Source: an uncultured Clostridia bacterium (GTDB taxonomy: Bacteria; Bacillota; Clostridia; UBA1381). From it: a DNA stretch of 20,982 bases. The notes beneath the pieces are model-generated. The model searched no databases and was not told the DNA's origin. It was given only the letters and a program-made list of their open reading frames with translations. The stretch covers positions 1 to 20,982 of the forward strand of contig CAKSJU010000030.1 of assembly GCA_934463455.1 (NCBI GenBank), in the 5' to 3' direction. Both the position numbers and the translations under genes were made by a program. Shown here piece after piece: positions 6,081-14,125 of this stretch (the first letter of the stretch is position 1; every line of letters starts with the position of its first letter).

Positions 6081-7547
6081 ATGGTGAACTTGAAACATGC
6101 AATGTCGGCGTTGGCTGCCTTTGCAATGGTCGGTTCGTTGGCGGCAAATCAAGCCGCGGATATGACTTACGTAAATGCGCAAAACAATCCGAATGTGATA
6201 GTAAACCCGCCTGCCGTATTAAAGGGCGACGGAAACGGAGTTGTTTTAGAAAGTGATTTACCGTCCGCATTTGAGCTTCCGTCCGAAAAGGAAGAAAAAA
6301 AGGAAGAGCAAAAAACAGGATATGTACTGATAACCGAGAGCTGTCTCAATATGAGAGCGGAGCCGTCGGTGGATGCGGAGGTTACGGCACAGCTTGCCTG
6401 TGCGGATCAGGTGACGATTTTGTCGGATGACAACGAAGAATGGTATTATGCTCAAAGCGGTGAAAATACCGGATATGTATATAAGGATTTTATAACCGAT
6501 TCTTATGAAGAGGCTAAGAATGCTTTGCTTGAGAATTTTAGATATGAATCCGGATACATAAATGCCGACGGAGTTAATGTGCGCGATAATGCGGGCACTG
6601 AGGATTCCAATGTAATAGACCAGGCGGACAGCGGAGATAAAGTGTATGTTATCAGCCGTTCGGGTGATGACTGGATGTATGTTTATTACGGAAAAAATTA
6701 CGATACAGGTTATATTATGTCATCTTTTGTGACAATAGACGGAACGGCGGATAAGGATGAAGTTGCAGCGGCAAAAGTCAGCAGAATAAACGATGTTGCG
6801 AAAAAGGGCGTTATTTCATCGGACGGAGCAGCGTTGAATGTTCGTGCGCTTCCGAATGAGAGTGCGGAGATTGTAACCTCGCTCAGCGACGGAGCGGCCG
6901 TGAAAATTATCACAAAGGGCAGTAATTGGACTAAAATTGCGGTAGGAGACAGCGGAAAAGTTGCTTATGTAAAAAGTGAATACGTTTTGGATGAGGAGCA
7001 GATAGCGGCAAGAGAAGCAGCAAAAAAAGCTGTTGCCGAAAAGAAAGCGGCTGACGAGAAAAAAGCTGCCGCAGCAAAAAAATCCGCTTCCGCAAAGAAA
7101 ACAGCAAGCAAAACAACAAGTAAGCAAACACAGACTGCTGCCAATAGTAACAGCCAAGCTGCGGTAAGCTCGGGCAGTGCATCGGGTCAGGCAATAGTAA
7201 ACGAAGCAAGAAAGTATCTTGGAACAAGATATGTTTACGGTGGAAATTCACCGTCAACAGGATTTGACTGTTCGGGATTGGTACAGTATGTATGCAGAAA
7301 AGTCGGCGTTTCGGTGAACCGTTCGTCGAGTGCGCAGTACGGCAACGGAACAGCGGTATCGAGAGCAAATCTTCAGCCGGGAGATTTGATATTCTTCTCA
7401 AAAGGAAGCGGCATATCACACGTTGTAATTTATGCGGGCAACGGTCAGGTTATTCACTCACCGCGTCCCGGAAAGAGCGTATGTTATACCTCTCTTTCGA
7501 ATATATGCAGTTATTCAAAATATGTCGGCGCAAGACGTGTTGCTTAA
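6081..7547 (+). CDS. Secreted SH3b-NlpC/P60 cell-wall endopeptidase
   Basis: A peptidoglycan hydrolase that probably cuts stem peptides (gamma-D-Glu-dibasic amino acid bonds) outside the cell. The 488 residues begin with a signal peptide (about 1-26, HAMSALAAFAMVGSLAA). Three SH3b repeats follow at about 80-140, 155-218 and 241-303, each with the LNMRAEP/VNVRDNA/LNVRALP signature and an aromatic wall-binding end. A Lys/Ala-rich linker spans 310-350 and a Ser-rich one runs to 368. The C-terminal NlpC/P60 domain has C397 (FDCSGL), H447 (SHVVIY) and H459 (VIHSPRP) as its triad. GGGAGG precedes the ATG. It is a single-gene unit with a consensus promoter and a strong terminator. Roles in cell separation or wall turnover are typical for the family. 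Confidence 0.95.
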   Translation: MVNLKHAMSALAAFAMVGSLAANQAADMTYVNAQNNPNVIVNPPAVLKGDGNGVVLESDLPSAFELPSEKEEKKEEQKTGYVLITESCLNMRAEPSVDAEVTAQLACADQVTILSDDNEEWYYAQSGENTGYVYKDFITDSYEEAKNALLENFRYESGYINADGVNVRDNAGTEDSNVIDQADSGDKVYVISRSGDDWMYVYYGKNYDTGYIMSSFVTIDGTADKDEVAAAKVSRINDVAKKGVISSDGAALNVRALPNESAEIVTSLSDGAAVKIITKGSNWTKIAVGDSGKVAYVKSEYVLDEEQIAAREAAKKAVAEKKAADEKKAAAAKKSASAKKTASKTTSKQTQTAANSNSQAAVSSGSASGQAIVNEARKYLGTRYVYGGNSPSTGFDCSGLVQYVCRKVGVSVNRSSSAQYGNGTAVSRANLQPGDLIFFSKGSGISHVVIYAGNGQVIHSPRPGKSVCYTSLSNICSYSKYVGARRVA

Positions 7548-7566
7548 GTAATTTAATAAAAGTAAT

Positions 7567-7603
7567 AAAAAGGAGCTGTTCATTTTTAAACAGCTCCTTT
7601 TTT
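7567..7603. terminator. Strong bidirectional terminator
   Basis: A perfect 14-bp stem (AAAAAGGAGCTGTT / AACAGCTCCTTTTT) with an 8-nt loop lies between the NlpC/P60 gene and the convergent phosphatase gene. The stem ends in T runs on both strands and can serve both genes. Confidence 0.9.
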
Positions 7604-7643
7604 GAGGGGATAGGAAGAATGTTCCGGGATTAATATCCCATTT

Positions 7644-8093
7644 TTATGATTTGATTTTTTTCATCAAACCGGTACAGCCTTTAAAAACATCCTCATAGGT
7701 TTTGTCGAAGTCGCCGGTGTACCAGGGGTCGGCAATTTCTCCGCCTTCGGCAAAGTCCAAAAGAAGATAAACTTTGTTTTTCGGGTCGGAGCCGAGAATT
7801 TTCATAATATCTTTTATATTACTTTTATCCATGCCGATTATATAATCAAACTTTTCGTAATCGTCTTTTTTTAATAATTCCGCACGTTTTTCTTCTATCG
7901 AAATATTTTCGCGCAAAAGGCGGCTTTTTGTACCTGTGTGAACGGGATTGCCTATTTCCCAGGTGCTTGTGGCACGCGAAGCCGTATATATTTCATTTTC
8001 AAGCCCCGCTTTTTTTACCATATCTTTAAAAACAAATTCAGCCATGGGACTTCGACAAATGTTTCCCAGGCAAACGAATAATACGTTTGTCAT
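7644..8093 (-). CDS. Low-molecular-weight protein-tyrosine phosphatase
   Basis: A 149-residue cysteine phosphatase of the LMW-PTP/arsenate reductase fold. The P-loop C-x5-R-S is at the N-terminus (C8 to R14, CLGNICRS), and the general-acid Asp is D122 in ADPWYTGDF. The family usually dephosphorylates tyrosine on bacterial kinases or polysaccharide export proteins; no such kinase is in the window, so the substrate is unknown. An arsenate reductase role is less likely because of the DPW loop and the absence of ars neighbours. Its ATG overlaps the stop of the nitroreductase gene (ATGA), so the two are one operon with coupled translation. Confidence 0.93.
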   Translation of the reverse strand: MTNVLFVCLGNICRSPMAEFVFKDMVKKAGLENEIYTASRATSTWEIGNPVHTGTKSRLLRENISIEEKRAELLKKDDYEKFDYIIGMDKSNIKDIMKILGSDPKNKVYLLLDFAEGGEIADPWYTGDFDKTYEDVFKGCTGLMKKIKS

Positions 8094-8596
8094 ATTACAG
8101 TCACTTTCTCCTCATCGTAAAATCCTTTTTCCTGCGGCTCTTCATCGGCTTTTCCTATTACAACCAATGCAAACGGCAATGAGGACAAACCAAACTCTTT
8201 TTTGAAAAGCTCTACGCGTTCTTCGCGCGGGTAAATGCCGCACCAACAGCTTCCGTACCCAAGCTCGAGACTTTGCAGTAAAATATTTTCGACTGCCGCG
8301 CCGCAATCCTCGGGGAAAAATCCCTCTGCAATGCCTTGCTGCAAGTCCGGTCTTGCACATACCAAAATAGCAAGTGAAGCATTTTCAAGATGTTTTGCAT
8401 AAGGATGTATTTTCATCACACGTTTTTTAGCATCTTCGCTTTTGATTACGATAAATTCCCATGCCCTGGTATTGCATGCGCTCGGGGCGTGCATTGCAGC
8501 ATTTAATATCGTTTTAATTTCCTCATCGGAAATGTCAAATCCGGCTTTGTATTTTCTTATACTTCTTCTTTTTAAAATTGCTTCGGTTAATTCCAT
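8090..8596 (-). CDS. Nitroreductase-family FMN oxidoreductase
   Basis: A 168-residue flavoenzyme of the NADH oxidase/nitroreductase fold, which normally forms FMN-binding dimers and reduces quinones, nitroaromatics or other oxidants with NAD(P)H. Visible motifs are RRSIRKYK (10-17, FMN phosphate contact), HAPSACNTRAWEF (about 36-48) and the GYGSCWCGIYP segment before the C-terminal GKADEEP region. The natural substrate cannot be told from sequence. AAGGAG precedes the ATG by 10 bases. It is the first gene of a two-gene unit with the phosphatase, behind a consensus promoter with palindromic sites typical of a repressor such as MarR. That suggests induction by a small toxic or redox compound. 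Confidence 0.92.
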   Translation of the reverse strand: MELTEAILKRRSIRKYKAGFDISDEEIKTILNAAMHAPSACNTRAWEFIVIKSEDAKKRVMKIHPYAKHLENASLAILVCARPDLQQGIAEGFFPEDCGAAVENILLQSLELGYGSCWCGIYPREERVELFKKEFGLSSLPFALVVIGKADEEPQEKGFYDEEKVTVI

Positions 8597-8615
8597 GACA
8601 TATCAGCTCCTTATT

Positions 8616-8672
8616 TATTTAACTATTAGTTAATTGTAAAATGTTAATTTTACAATTAGCTATATTTAACTA
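8616..8672. promoter_or_regulatory. Operator cluster: palindromes and a hairpin in the nitroreductase leader
   Basis: TTAACTA-T-TAGTTAA (8619-8633) is a perfect palindrome. TATTTAACTA occurs twice in direct orientation (8616-8625 and 8663-8672), the second at the predicted start site. Between them lies a perfect 12-bp inverted repeat, TAATTGTAAAAT-GTTA-ATTTTACAATTA (8631-8658). The TTAnCTA/TAGnTAA type of dyad is common for MarR-family repressors. No such regulator is encoded nearby, so the protein is unknown. Confidence 0.55.
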
Positions 8673-8677
8673 TATTA

Positions 8678-8706
8678 ATTATAACTCAAATAAAAAATTA
8701 TGTCAA
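8678..8706 (-). promoter_or_regulatory. Consensus promoter of the nitroreductase operon
   Basis: On the minus strand TTGACA (8701-8706) and TATAAT (8678-8683) are separated by 17 bases. The start should fall near 8671, inside one copy of the TATTTAACTA repeat. Confidence 0.9.
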
Positions 8707-8761
8707 ATATTTTCATGCGGCATAATATGGGAAATCTTTACCTTAAATAATAAATTTTTTG

Positions 8762-8790
8762 TTTACTTATGTCGAATTTTGTGTTATTAT
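8762..8790 (+). promoter_or_regulatory. Extended -10 promoter of the E2-like/acyl-CoA synthetase operon
   Basis: TTTACT (8762-8767), a 17-base spacer ending in TGT, then TATTAT (8785-8790). The -35 is weak but the TG extension supports it. A start near 8797 rules out the in-frame ATG at 8769. Confidence 0.6.
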
Positions 8791-8834
8791 ATAGATATGG
8801 ACTAATTATGGCAGAGGAGTTGACGGTTACAGAA

Positions 8835-9707
8835 ATGAGTAATAAAAAAGGGCGCGGAGACAGAAAAGACGGAATACTGCTAAAGAATCTTGATGCAATG
8901 CACTATATTATGCCTTTGATATATCCCAATCGCTGCGACAATGAAGCATTTATTTCCGAAAGAATAGACCTTACGAATATAAATGCTTATCTGAATGAAA
9001 AAAATTCCGACAACCCGGAATATAAATATAACTTTTTTCAGGTAATTGTTACATCGATACTAAAAGTGATTACACTTAGACCGAAAATGAACAGATTTAT
9101 TGCAAACGGAAATATATATCAGCGAAATGAAGTGTCGGCATCCTTTGTCATTAAAAAAATATTTTCGGATGAGAGCGAAGAGGGAATGGCATTTATCCGT
9201 ACAAAAGACGGTTATAACATAAATTCGGTACATAACGAGATTTACAGGCAGGTGTCCTCCTGCCGAAAAGGTACGGATGTCGGCTCTACCGAAAAGACAA
9301 TGGATATATTAAATAAAATTCCGAGATTTGTTTCAAAAGCCGCACTGAAATGCTTATGCTTTCTGGACAGGCACGGCATGGTTCCGGCGGCAATTATAGA
9401 CAGTGACCCGTATTATTCTTCGGTAATTTTATCAAATCTCGGCTCGATAAAGCTCCATTCCGGCTATCATCATTTGACAAATTGGGGAACAACATCTATT
9501 TTTGTTGTCGTCGGGGAACGAAAAAAACGCTCGTTTTATGATGAGAACGGAAATGCGGAAATGCGGGACAGCATAGATATAGGCTTGACGGTTGACGAGA
9601 GAATTGCGGACGGATATTATTTCTCAAAAACAATTCGTCTTTTAAAAAAGCTGTTGGAATATCCGGAATTGCTTGAACAGGATTTAACGGAAGAGGTGGA
9701 ATATTAA
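8835..9707 (+). CDS. 2-oxoacid dehydrogenase E2-like acyltransferase, catalytic His lost
   Basis: A 290-residue cytosolic protein of the CoA-dependent acyltransferase fold (E2 catalytic domain / chloramphenicol acetyltransferase superfamily), without lipoyl or binding domains. The DRKDG...MPLIYPNR start, the ILKVITLRPKMNRFI segment and the end DERIADGYYFSKTIRLLKKLLEYPELL align with the E2 fold. The catalytic motif HRxxDG reads ERIADG, so the general-base His is replaced by Glu. It may be a non-catalytic or altered acyl-binding partner. The start is uncertain: ATG 8835 fits the family N-terminus but its GAGGAG is 15 bases away; ATG 8808 is the alternative. The stop overlaps the next ATG (TAATG), so it is coupled to the acyl-CoA synthetase-like gene, a natural acyl-CoA source. 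Confidence 0.75.
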   Translation: MSNKKGRGDRKDGILLKNLDAMHYIMPLIYPNRCDNEAFISERIDLTNINAYLNEKNSDNPEYKYNFFQVIVTSILKVITLRPKMNRFIANGNIYQRNEVSASFVIKKIFSDESEEGMAFIRTKDGYNINSVHNEIYRQVSSCRKGTDVGSTEKTMDILNKIPRFVSKAALKCLCFLDRHGMVPAAIIDSDPYYSSVILSNLGSIKLHSGYHHLTNWGTTSIFVVVGERKKRSFYDENGNAEMRDSIDIGLTVDERIADGYYFSKTIRLLKKLLEYPELLEQDLTEEVEY

Positions 9708-11431
9708 TGGAATTGACAGCTGTAAAAACTCCGTGGGAGGAGCATTTGGGCAATGTTCCCATGCACCTTGTTTATTTTGAGGGCAGCATGTTTGAGGCTG
9801 TGGAAGCGATTGCAACGCAATACCCCGATAATATTGCCTTTGATTTTATGGGGAGGTCAACAACGTATTCGAAGCTTGTCGAACAGGTTGAAAAGTGTGC
9901 GAAGGCACTTAAAACAATCGGTGTCCGCGAGGGAGACAGAGTGACGGTGGCGATGCCGAATTGTCCTCAGGCGATATATATGTTTTACGCCATTAATCTG
10001 GTCGGCGCTGTGGCAAATATGATTCATCCTCTTTCCGCAGAAAAAGAAATCGAGTTTTATCTGAACGAATCGGAGAGTGTTACGGCGATTACTCTCGATC
10101 AATTTTATGGGAAGTTTGAGAAAATCCGTCAAAATACAAAGGTTACAAATATAATAATAGCAAGTGTAAAGGATGAGCTTTCAAAGCCGATTAAAGCCGG
10201 ATATATGCTGACAGAGGGAAGAAAATTTCAAAAAATCCCACAGGATGCGCCTATTATACGCTGGCATGATTTTATGCGGATGTCAAAATACTGCTTCTAT
10301 AATTATCGGGTTAAAAGAAGCGCCGATGCACCGGCAGTAATTTTGTATTCGGGAGGAACAACCGGCGCAACAAAGGGAATTGTTTTGACAAATAAAAACT
10401 TTAACGCGCTCGGACAGCAGGTGATTGCCGCAAATCCGATGTTTCGTCCGGGAGATAAAATGCTTGCGGCAATGCCTTTGTTTCATGGCTTTGGATTGGG
10501 TGTTTGTATTCATACCATGCTGTCGCAGGGAGGAAGATGTGTTCTCGTGCCGCGGTTTACACCCAAAAGCTATGCAAAGCTTATCATAAAATACAAATGT
10601 CATTTTATCGCGGGAGTTCCGACTTTGTATGAGGCGCTTTTGCGGCTGCCGTCAATGGAAAAAGCGGATTTGAGCTGCCTGAAAGGTGTATTCTCGGGCG
10701 GAGATTCACTTTCCGTGGAATTAAAGAAAAAACTCGACACATTTTTGTATGACCATAAAAGCGTCATTCAGGTGCGCGAGGGCTACGGAACAACAGAAAC
10801 TGTTACGGCTTGCTGTCTTACTCCGCCGCATATGTTTAAAACGGGGAGCATTGGGCTTCCTTTCCCCGATACATATATTAAAATTGTAAAACCCGGTACG
10901 GAGGAAGAGCTTCCTTACGGAACAGAGGGGGAAATTTTGCTGGCAGGTCCGACGGTAATGAAAGAATATATGAATCATCCCGAGGAAACAAAGGAAACCC
11001 TGCGGACGCATGCGGACGGGCTTACCTGGGTTTATACCGGCGACCTGGGCGTTATGGACAGCGAGGGATTTATATATTTTAAAGGCAGAGCTAAAAGAAT
11101 GATTATCACTTCCGGATACAATGTCTATCCCGCACAGATAGAAAATATTCTGGACGCGCATGAATATGTACAGATGAGCTGTGTTATAGGCGTTCCCGAT
11201 TCTTATAAAATGCAAAAAGTAAAAGCCTTTGTCAAGCTTGCGGCAGGGGTTGAGCCTACGGAAGCGGTAAAAGAAGAGCTTTTGGACTATTGCCGAAAGA
11301 ACATTGCGAAATATGCAATGCCTTATGACATTGAATTTAAAGAAGATATGCCGAAAACTCTTGTGGGTAAAGTTGCTTACAGAGTTCTGGAGGAGGAAGA
11401 AATACAAAAAAATAATTTAAAAGAGCAGTAA
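9707..11431 (+). CDS. Acyl-CoA synthetase / AMP-dependent ligase (ANL superfamily)
   Basis: A 574-residue adenylating enzyme that activates a carboxylic acid with ATP and normally transfers it to CoA. Core motifs are intact: P-loop YSGGTTGATKG (214-224), MPLFHGFG (256-263), YGTTET (360-365), the hinge region TGD (444-446) with KGRAKRMIITSGYN (459-472), and the C-terminal catalytic Lys K555 in TLVGKVAYR. The overall look is that of long- or medium-chain fatty acyl or aryl acid ligases; the substrate is not readable. It is coupled by a TAATG overlap to the E2-like acyltransferase, suggesting that the activated acyl group is handed to that partner or a shared acceptor. A perfect 22-bp stem ends the unit. 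Confidence 0.92.
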   Translation: MELTAVKTPWEEHLGNVPMHLVYFEGSMFEAVEAIATQYPDNIAFDFMGRSTTYSKLVEQVEKCAKALKTIGVREGDRVTVAMPNCPQAIYMFYAINLVGAVANMIHPLSAEKEIEFYLNESESVTAITLDQFYGKFEKIRQNTKVTNIIIASVKDELSKPIKAGYMLTEGRKFQKIPQDAPIIRWHDFMRMSKYCFYNYRVKRSADAPAVILYSGGTTGATKGIVLTNKNFNALGQQVIAANPMFRPGDKMLAAMPLFHGFGLGVCIHTMLSQGGRCVLVPRFTPKSYAKLIIKYKCHFIAGVPTLYEALLRLPSMEKADLSCLKGVFSGGDSLSVELKKKLDTFLYDHKSVIQVREGYGTTETVTACCLTPPHMFKTGSIGLPFPDTYIKIVKPGTEEELPYGTEGEILLAGPTVMKEYMNHPEETKETLRTHADGLTWVYTGDLGVMDSEGFIYFKGRAKRMIITSGYNVYPAQIENILDAHEYVQMSCVIGVPDSYKMQKVKAFVKLAAGVEPTEAVKEELLDYCRKNIAKYAMPYDIEFKEDMPKTLVGKVAYRVLEEEEIQKNNLKEQ

Positions 11432-11475
11432 AAAAGTTCGGAATGAAAAAATGTCATAGATTTTTGAGTATCTTT

Positions 11476-11524
11476 AATATTAAACAAGGCGGTGTACGAA
11501 AAGTACACCGCCTTGTTTAATATT
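11476..11524. terminator. Perfect 22-bp stem shared terminator
   Basis: A perfect 22-bp inverted repeat with loop GAAAA sits between the convergent acyl-CoA synthetase and GH26-like genes, abutting the stop of the latter. Its core AAGGCGGTGTAC / GTACACCGCCTT repeats the core of the terminator at 461-487. The outer part is AT-rich and supplies a T-rich end on both strands. Confidence 0.85.
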
Positions 11525-11525
11525 G

Positions 11526-13613
11526 TTATTTTTGTGAATTGAAGAATAATACCGCAACGTCAATTCGGTTGATTTCTTCGCCGATGTTGGTTTTGGACAG
11601 ATTGTTTAAAATGCCCTTTTCTTCGCCTGTTTTTATATATGCTGTCGGATAACCGCCCAAAGCTGCCAAGTCCTTACCGTCGGTAAAGCCTGCTGTAACG
11701 GTAAGAATTTTTACCGCTTGTTCAAAGGTTACCTTGCTGTCCGGAGCATACATATTGTTACCGACTCCGGAAATAGCTCCGCTGTTTACGCATGCGGCAA
11801 TATATTTTGATGCCCAGTGCGAAGCGGCATCGGTAAATGTACACGGATTTTCCGAAGATAATTTAAACAGCCTTGCTGTCATGCTGGCAAACTCCGCACG
11901 GGTGATAAAATTGTAAGGTCTTATCGTTCCGTCATCATATCCCGATATAATGCCGATATTTTTGCAATATTCAAGAGCCTCTTTCTGATAATCGTTAAGG
12001 TTTGCAAGCTCTGCCGCAGGGTCTGCGGAAACGTTGAGTGTATAGTCTTTTGAGGTGATATACTCACCGCCCGACGAAACCTCTGCTGTCAGCTTGTGAC
12101 TTCCCGAACTGTATGAAGAAATATCAATTGTTTTGTTGTAGGGCAGAGCCGAAACCGCGCCTACCCAATTTCCGTCTATATAATAATTAACGGTCGGCAG
12201 GTCATCTCCGTATACATGCGGATATGCGTAAAGCTCAATACTGCCGGTTGCCGGGATTTCGTCCGTAATGTGCTTGTATGCTTTTTCTGTTTTGTTGCCG
12301 GCACTGTTTTGTATAAACCACGGCGATTTTGTAATTTCGGAATATGCCGCATTAAGCTCCGAACAGCCGTTTAAATCGTAATAGTTCAGCTCATCCGGCA
12401 TGTTTTTGTTAAAATATGCAATCAGCTTAACCTGCGGATATACAATAGGAATCATGCTGTACATACGCTTTAATGAAGTAACAGCCCAATCTGTTGAATA
12501 TTCGTTGATTTCGCCTTTTGTATAATATGCTGAGCCACATTCGGCAAGCATAATAGGCTTTCTGTCTCCGTAAAGATTAACAATATCCCGAATCATCAGG
12601 ACAGGGTCTGCGGCATCGCCTGCTTTATAAACAATGGGATTGTGCGATTCTGAAGCAGGCCAGTTTTTTGCAAGAAAATATTTGTTTGCGTATGCCGAAA
12701 TGCCTACCCAATCGACATATTCATCCCCGGGGTAGTAATCATTGAAATTTGTGCTCCATTCCGAAGTGTGCATTACGCTCCATACCGTTGCAATGTTTCC
12801 GCCGACTTTTTTTGCGGCGGATGCGATTTTTCTGAACGCTTCAATGAATTGCTGCGGGTCTGCCTTGTTTGTCCAGACATTTACTTCAGCTCCGATTCTT
12901 AAAAATATCGGAATATCTTTGTTATTTGTCAAGAGTGCCGTAAGGCTGTTTATGTAGTCGTTATCGGAGATAATCGAAGAAAGCTGATTTCCTTCCTGCG
13001 GAAAATTCAATGCAAGCTCAACAGCTTTGCCGCTTTTGCGGGCTTCGGAAAATATATGGTTTGGCCAGGTAAAATCCGCGCTGCCGCCGTATTCAAGATA
13101 TATTAAAATCATGGATTCGTTTTCTTTAAACGTTTCGCTTACTTGACCGTATAAAACTCCCTTTTCGGGCTCATTCACGGCACCGTAATATTTTTGGGTT
13201 TCACTCGTGGGAGTATAAATATCTATTGACGGTTTAAACTGCATGGATTTTTGCTCGGCAATTTTTACGCCGTCATTCCATCCGAGTGCCTTTCCGTATT
13301 CAATATATTTTTCAAAACATTCGCCGGCTTTTATGTGGTTTTGAATACCGCCGAGAGATTCATAAGCATACCCCATGTCATAAAGCTTTGAGCCGAGTAT
13401 AGTCATTACTTGTTCGTTTTTTTCTTCGTTTTGGAGAATGGATACGATTTCGCTTCCGGCAGATATTATACCGTTTTTATCATTTGAATCGAGTGCGGCT
13501 TGGTATCTGTCTGCTGGTGCCCAAAAGCTGCGCGGAAGCTCGTATGCCGAGCATGGTACACAAGCAATCAGCATAGCGGCAGCTAATGCTGCGGATGTTT
13601 TTTTAAAATTCAT
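11526..13613 (-). CDS. Secreted GH26-like glycosidase with SLH repeats
   Basis: A 695-residue surface protein. Residues 1-23 form a signal peptide. A helical, TPR-like region spans about 30-125. The catalytic-type TIM barrel (about 140-435) resembles GH26 endo-mannanases/glucanases: the candidate acid/base is E243 in RIGAEVN, the nucleophile E358 in PIMLAECG, and YYPGDEYVDWVGIS (293-306) is a typical GH26 strand. An Ig-like beta domain follows (about 455-530). Three SLH repeats (about 540-695, with GYDDGTIRPYNFITRAEFA) should bind secondary cell-wall polymer. GGAG precedes the ATG, which overlaps the upstream protease-like gene by 4 nt. Enzyme class is fairly likely; substrate (mannan, xylan or mixed beta-glucan) is unknown. 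It is the last gene of a PqqD/protease operon, an unusual setting. Confidence 0.8.
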   Translation of the reverse strand: MNFKKTSAALAAAMLIACVPCSAYELPRSFWAPADRYQAALDSNDKNGIISAGSEIVSILQNEEKNEQVMTILGSKLYDMGYAYESLGGIQNHIKAGECFEKYIEYGKALGWNDGVKIAEQKSMQFKPSIDIYTPTSETQKYYGAVNEPEKGVLYGQVSETFKENESMILIYLEYGGSADFTWPNHIFSEARKSGKAVELALNFPQEGNQLSSIISDNDYINSLTALLTNNKDIPIFLRIGAEVNVWTNKADPQQFIEAFRKIASAAKKVGGNIATVWSVMHTSEWSTNFNDYYPGDEYVDWVGISAYANKYFLAKNWPASESHNPIVYKAGDAADPVLMIRDIVNLYGDRKPIMLAECGSAYYTKGEINEYSTDWAVTSLKRMYSMIPIVYPQVKLIAYFNKNMPDELNYYDLNGCSELNAAYSEITKSPWFIQNSAGNKTEKAYKHITDEIPATGSIELYAYPHVYGDDLPTVNYYIDGNWVGAVSALPYNKTIDISSYSSGSHKLTAEVSSGGEYITSKDYTLNVSADPAAELANLNDYQKEALEYCKNIGIISGYDDGTIRPYNFITRAEFASMTARLFKLSSENPCTFTDAASHWASKYIAACVNSGAISGVGNNMYAPDSKVTFEQAVKILTVTAGFTDGKDLAALGGYPTAYIKTGEEKGILNNLSKTNIGEEINRIDVAVLFFNSQK

Positions 13614-14095
13614 TTTTTGGTCTCCTTTGTCATTTTTTTCTTGATTTTTGCGCCGCGCTGTCTCAATTTAACATACAATCTGTGAATCTGACGCTCTTTA
13701 ACTCTGCATATGCAATAAAACTTATATAATATATTGCCTGATTTGACAAGCTTGCCGTCTCTGTAAAAAGCGGTTACAATTCCTACTATTTGACTTTGCT
13801 TTATGCCGCTTTCTCTGGAAAATTGAGCGTCGCCGCACATTATATAGCTGCCGTCCTTTGCAATTTTGACAACCCTGTGCAGTACAAATTGCCCGTTTTC
13901 ACGCCTGTACAGCGGCAGATCGTATTTTTTGAGCTTTTCGGGAGGGGATTTTAAAATTACGGAATCCCGCTCGGGAACAAGCAAAGGAAGCATACTTGTT
14001 CCTTTCGGAGAAAAGCACACTTCTTTTCCTTGCGAAAGCTGTTCCTCTATAATCGGTAAAAGCTCGGACAGACTGACTCTCATTTTTTCGTTCAT
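13610..14095 (-). CDS. S24/S26-type Ser-His protease-like protein
   Basis: A 161-residue protein related to signal peptidase and LexA-type proteases. The nucleophile candidate is S34 in PKGTSMLPLL. The second catalytic residue would be H73 in VLHRVVKI, as in SipW-like (S26B) enzymes, rather than the Lys of bacterial SPase I or LexA. CGDAQ (87-91) matches the GDN/GDx box. There is no transmembrane segment; the C-terminal 35 residues are strongly basic. It is therefore not an ordinary exported-protein signal peptidase. It lies 30 bases after the PqqD-like gene and overlaps the GH26-SLH gene by ATGA. PqqD and S24/S26 proteins do occur side by side in peptide-modification contexts, but no precursor peptide or radical SAM enzyme is visible here. 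Confidence 0.75.
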   Translation of the reverse strand: MNEKMRVSLSELLPIIEEQLSQGKEVCFSPKGTSMLPLLVPERDSVILKSPPEKLKKYDLPLYRRENGQFVLHRVVKIAKDGSYIMCGDAQFSRESGIKQSQIVGIVTAFYRDGKLVKSGNILYKFYCICRVKERQIHRLYVKLRQRGAKIKKKMTKETKK

Positions 14096-14125
14096 GATTT
14101 CTATGTCCTTTCAGTACCAACCGGA

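Noticed and set aside
6931..7419. Long minus-strand open frames within the NlpC/P60 gene
   Set aside because: They mirror the biased Lys/Ala-rich coding sequence on the plus strand and have no recognisable domains.
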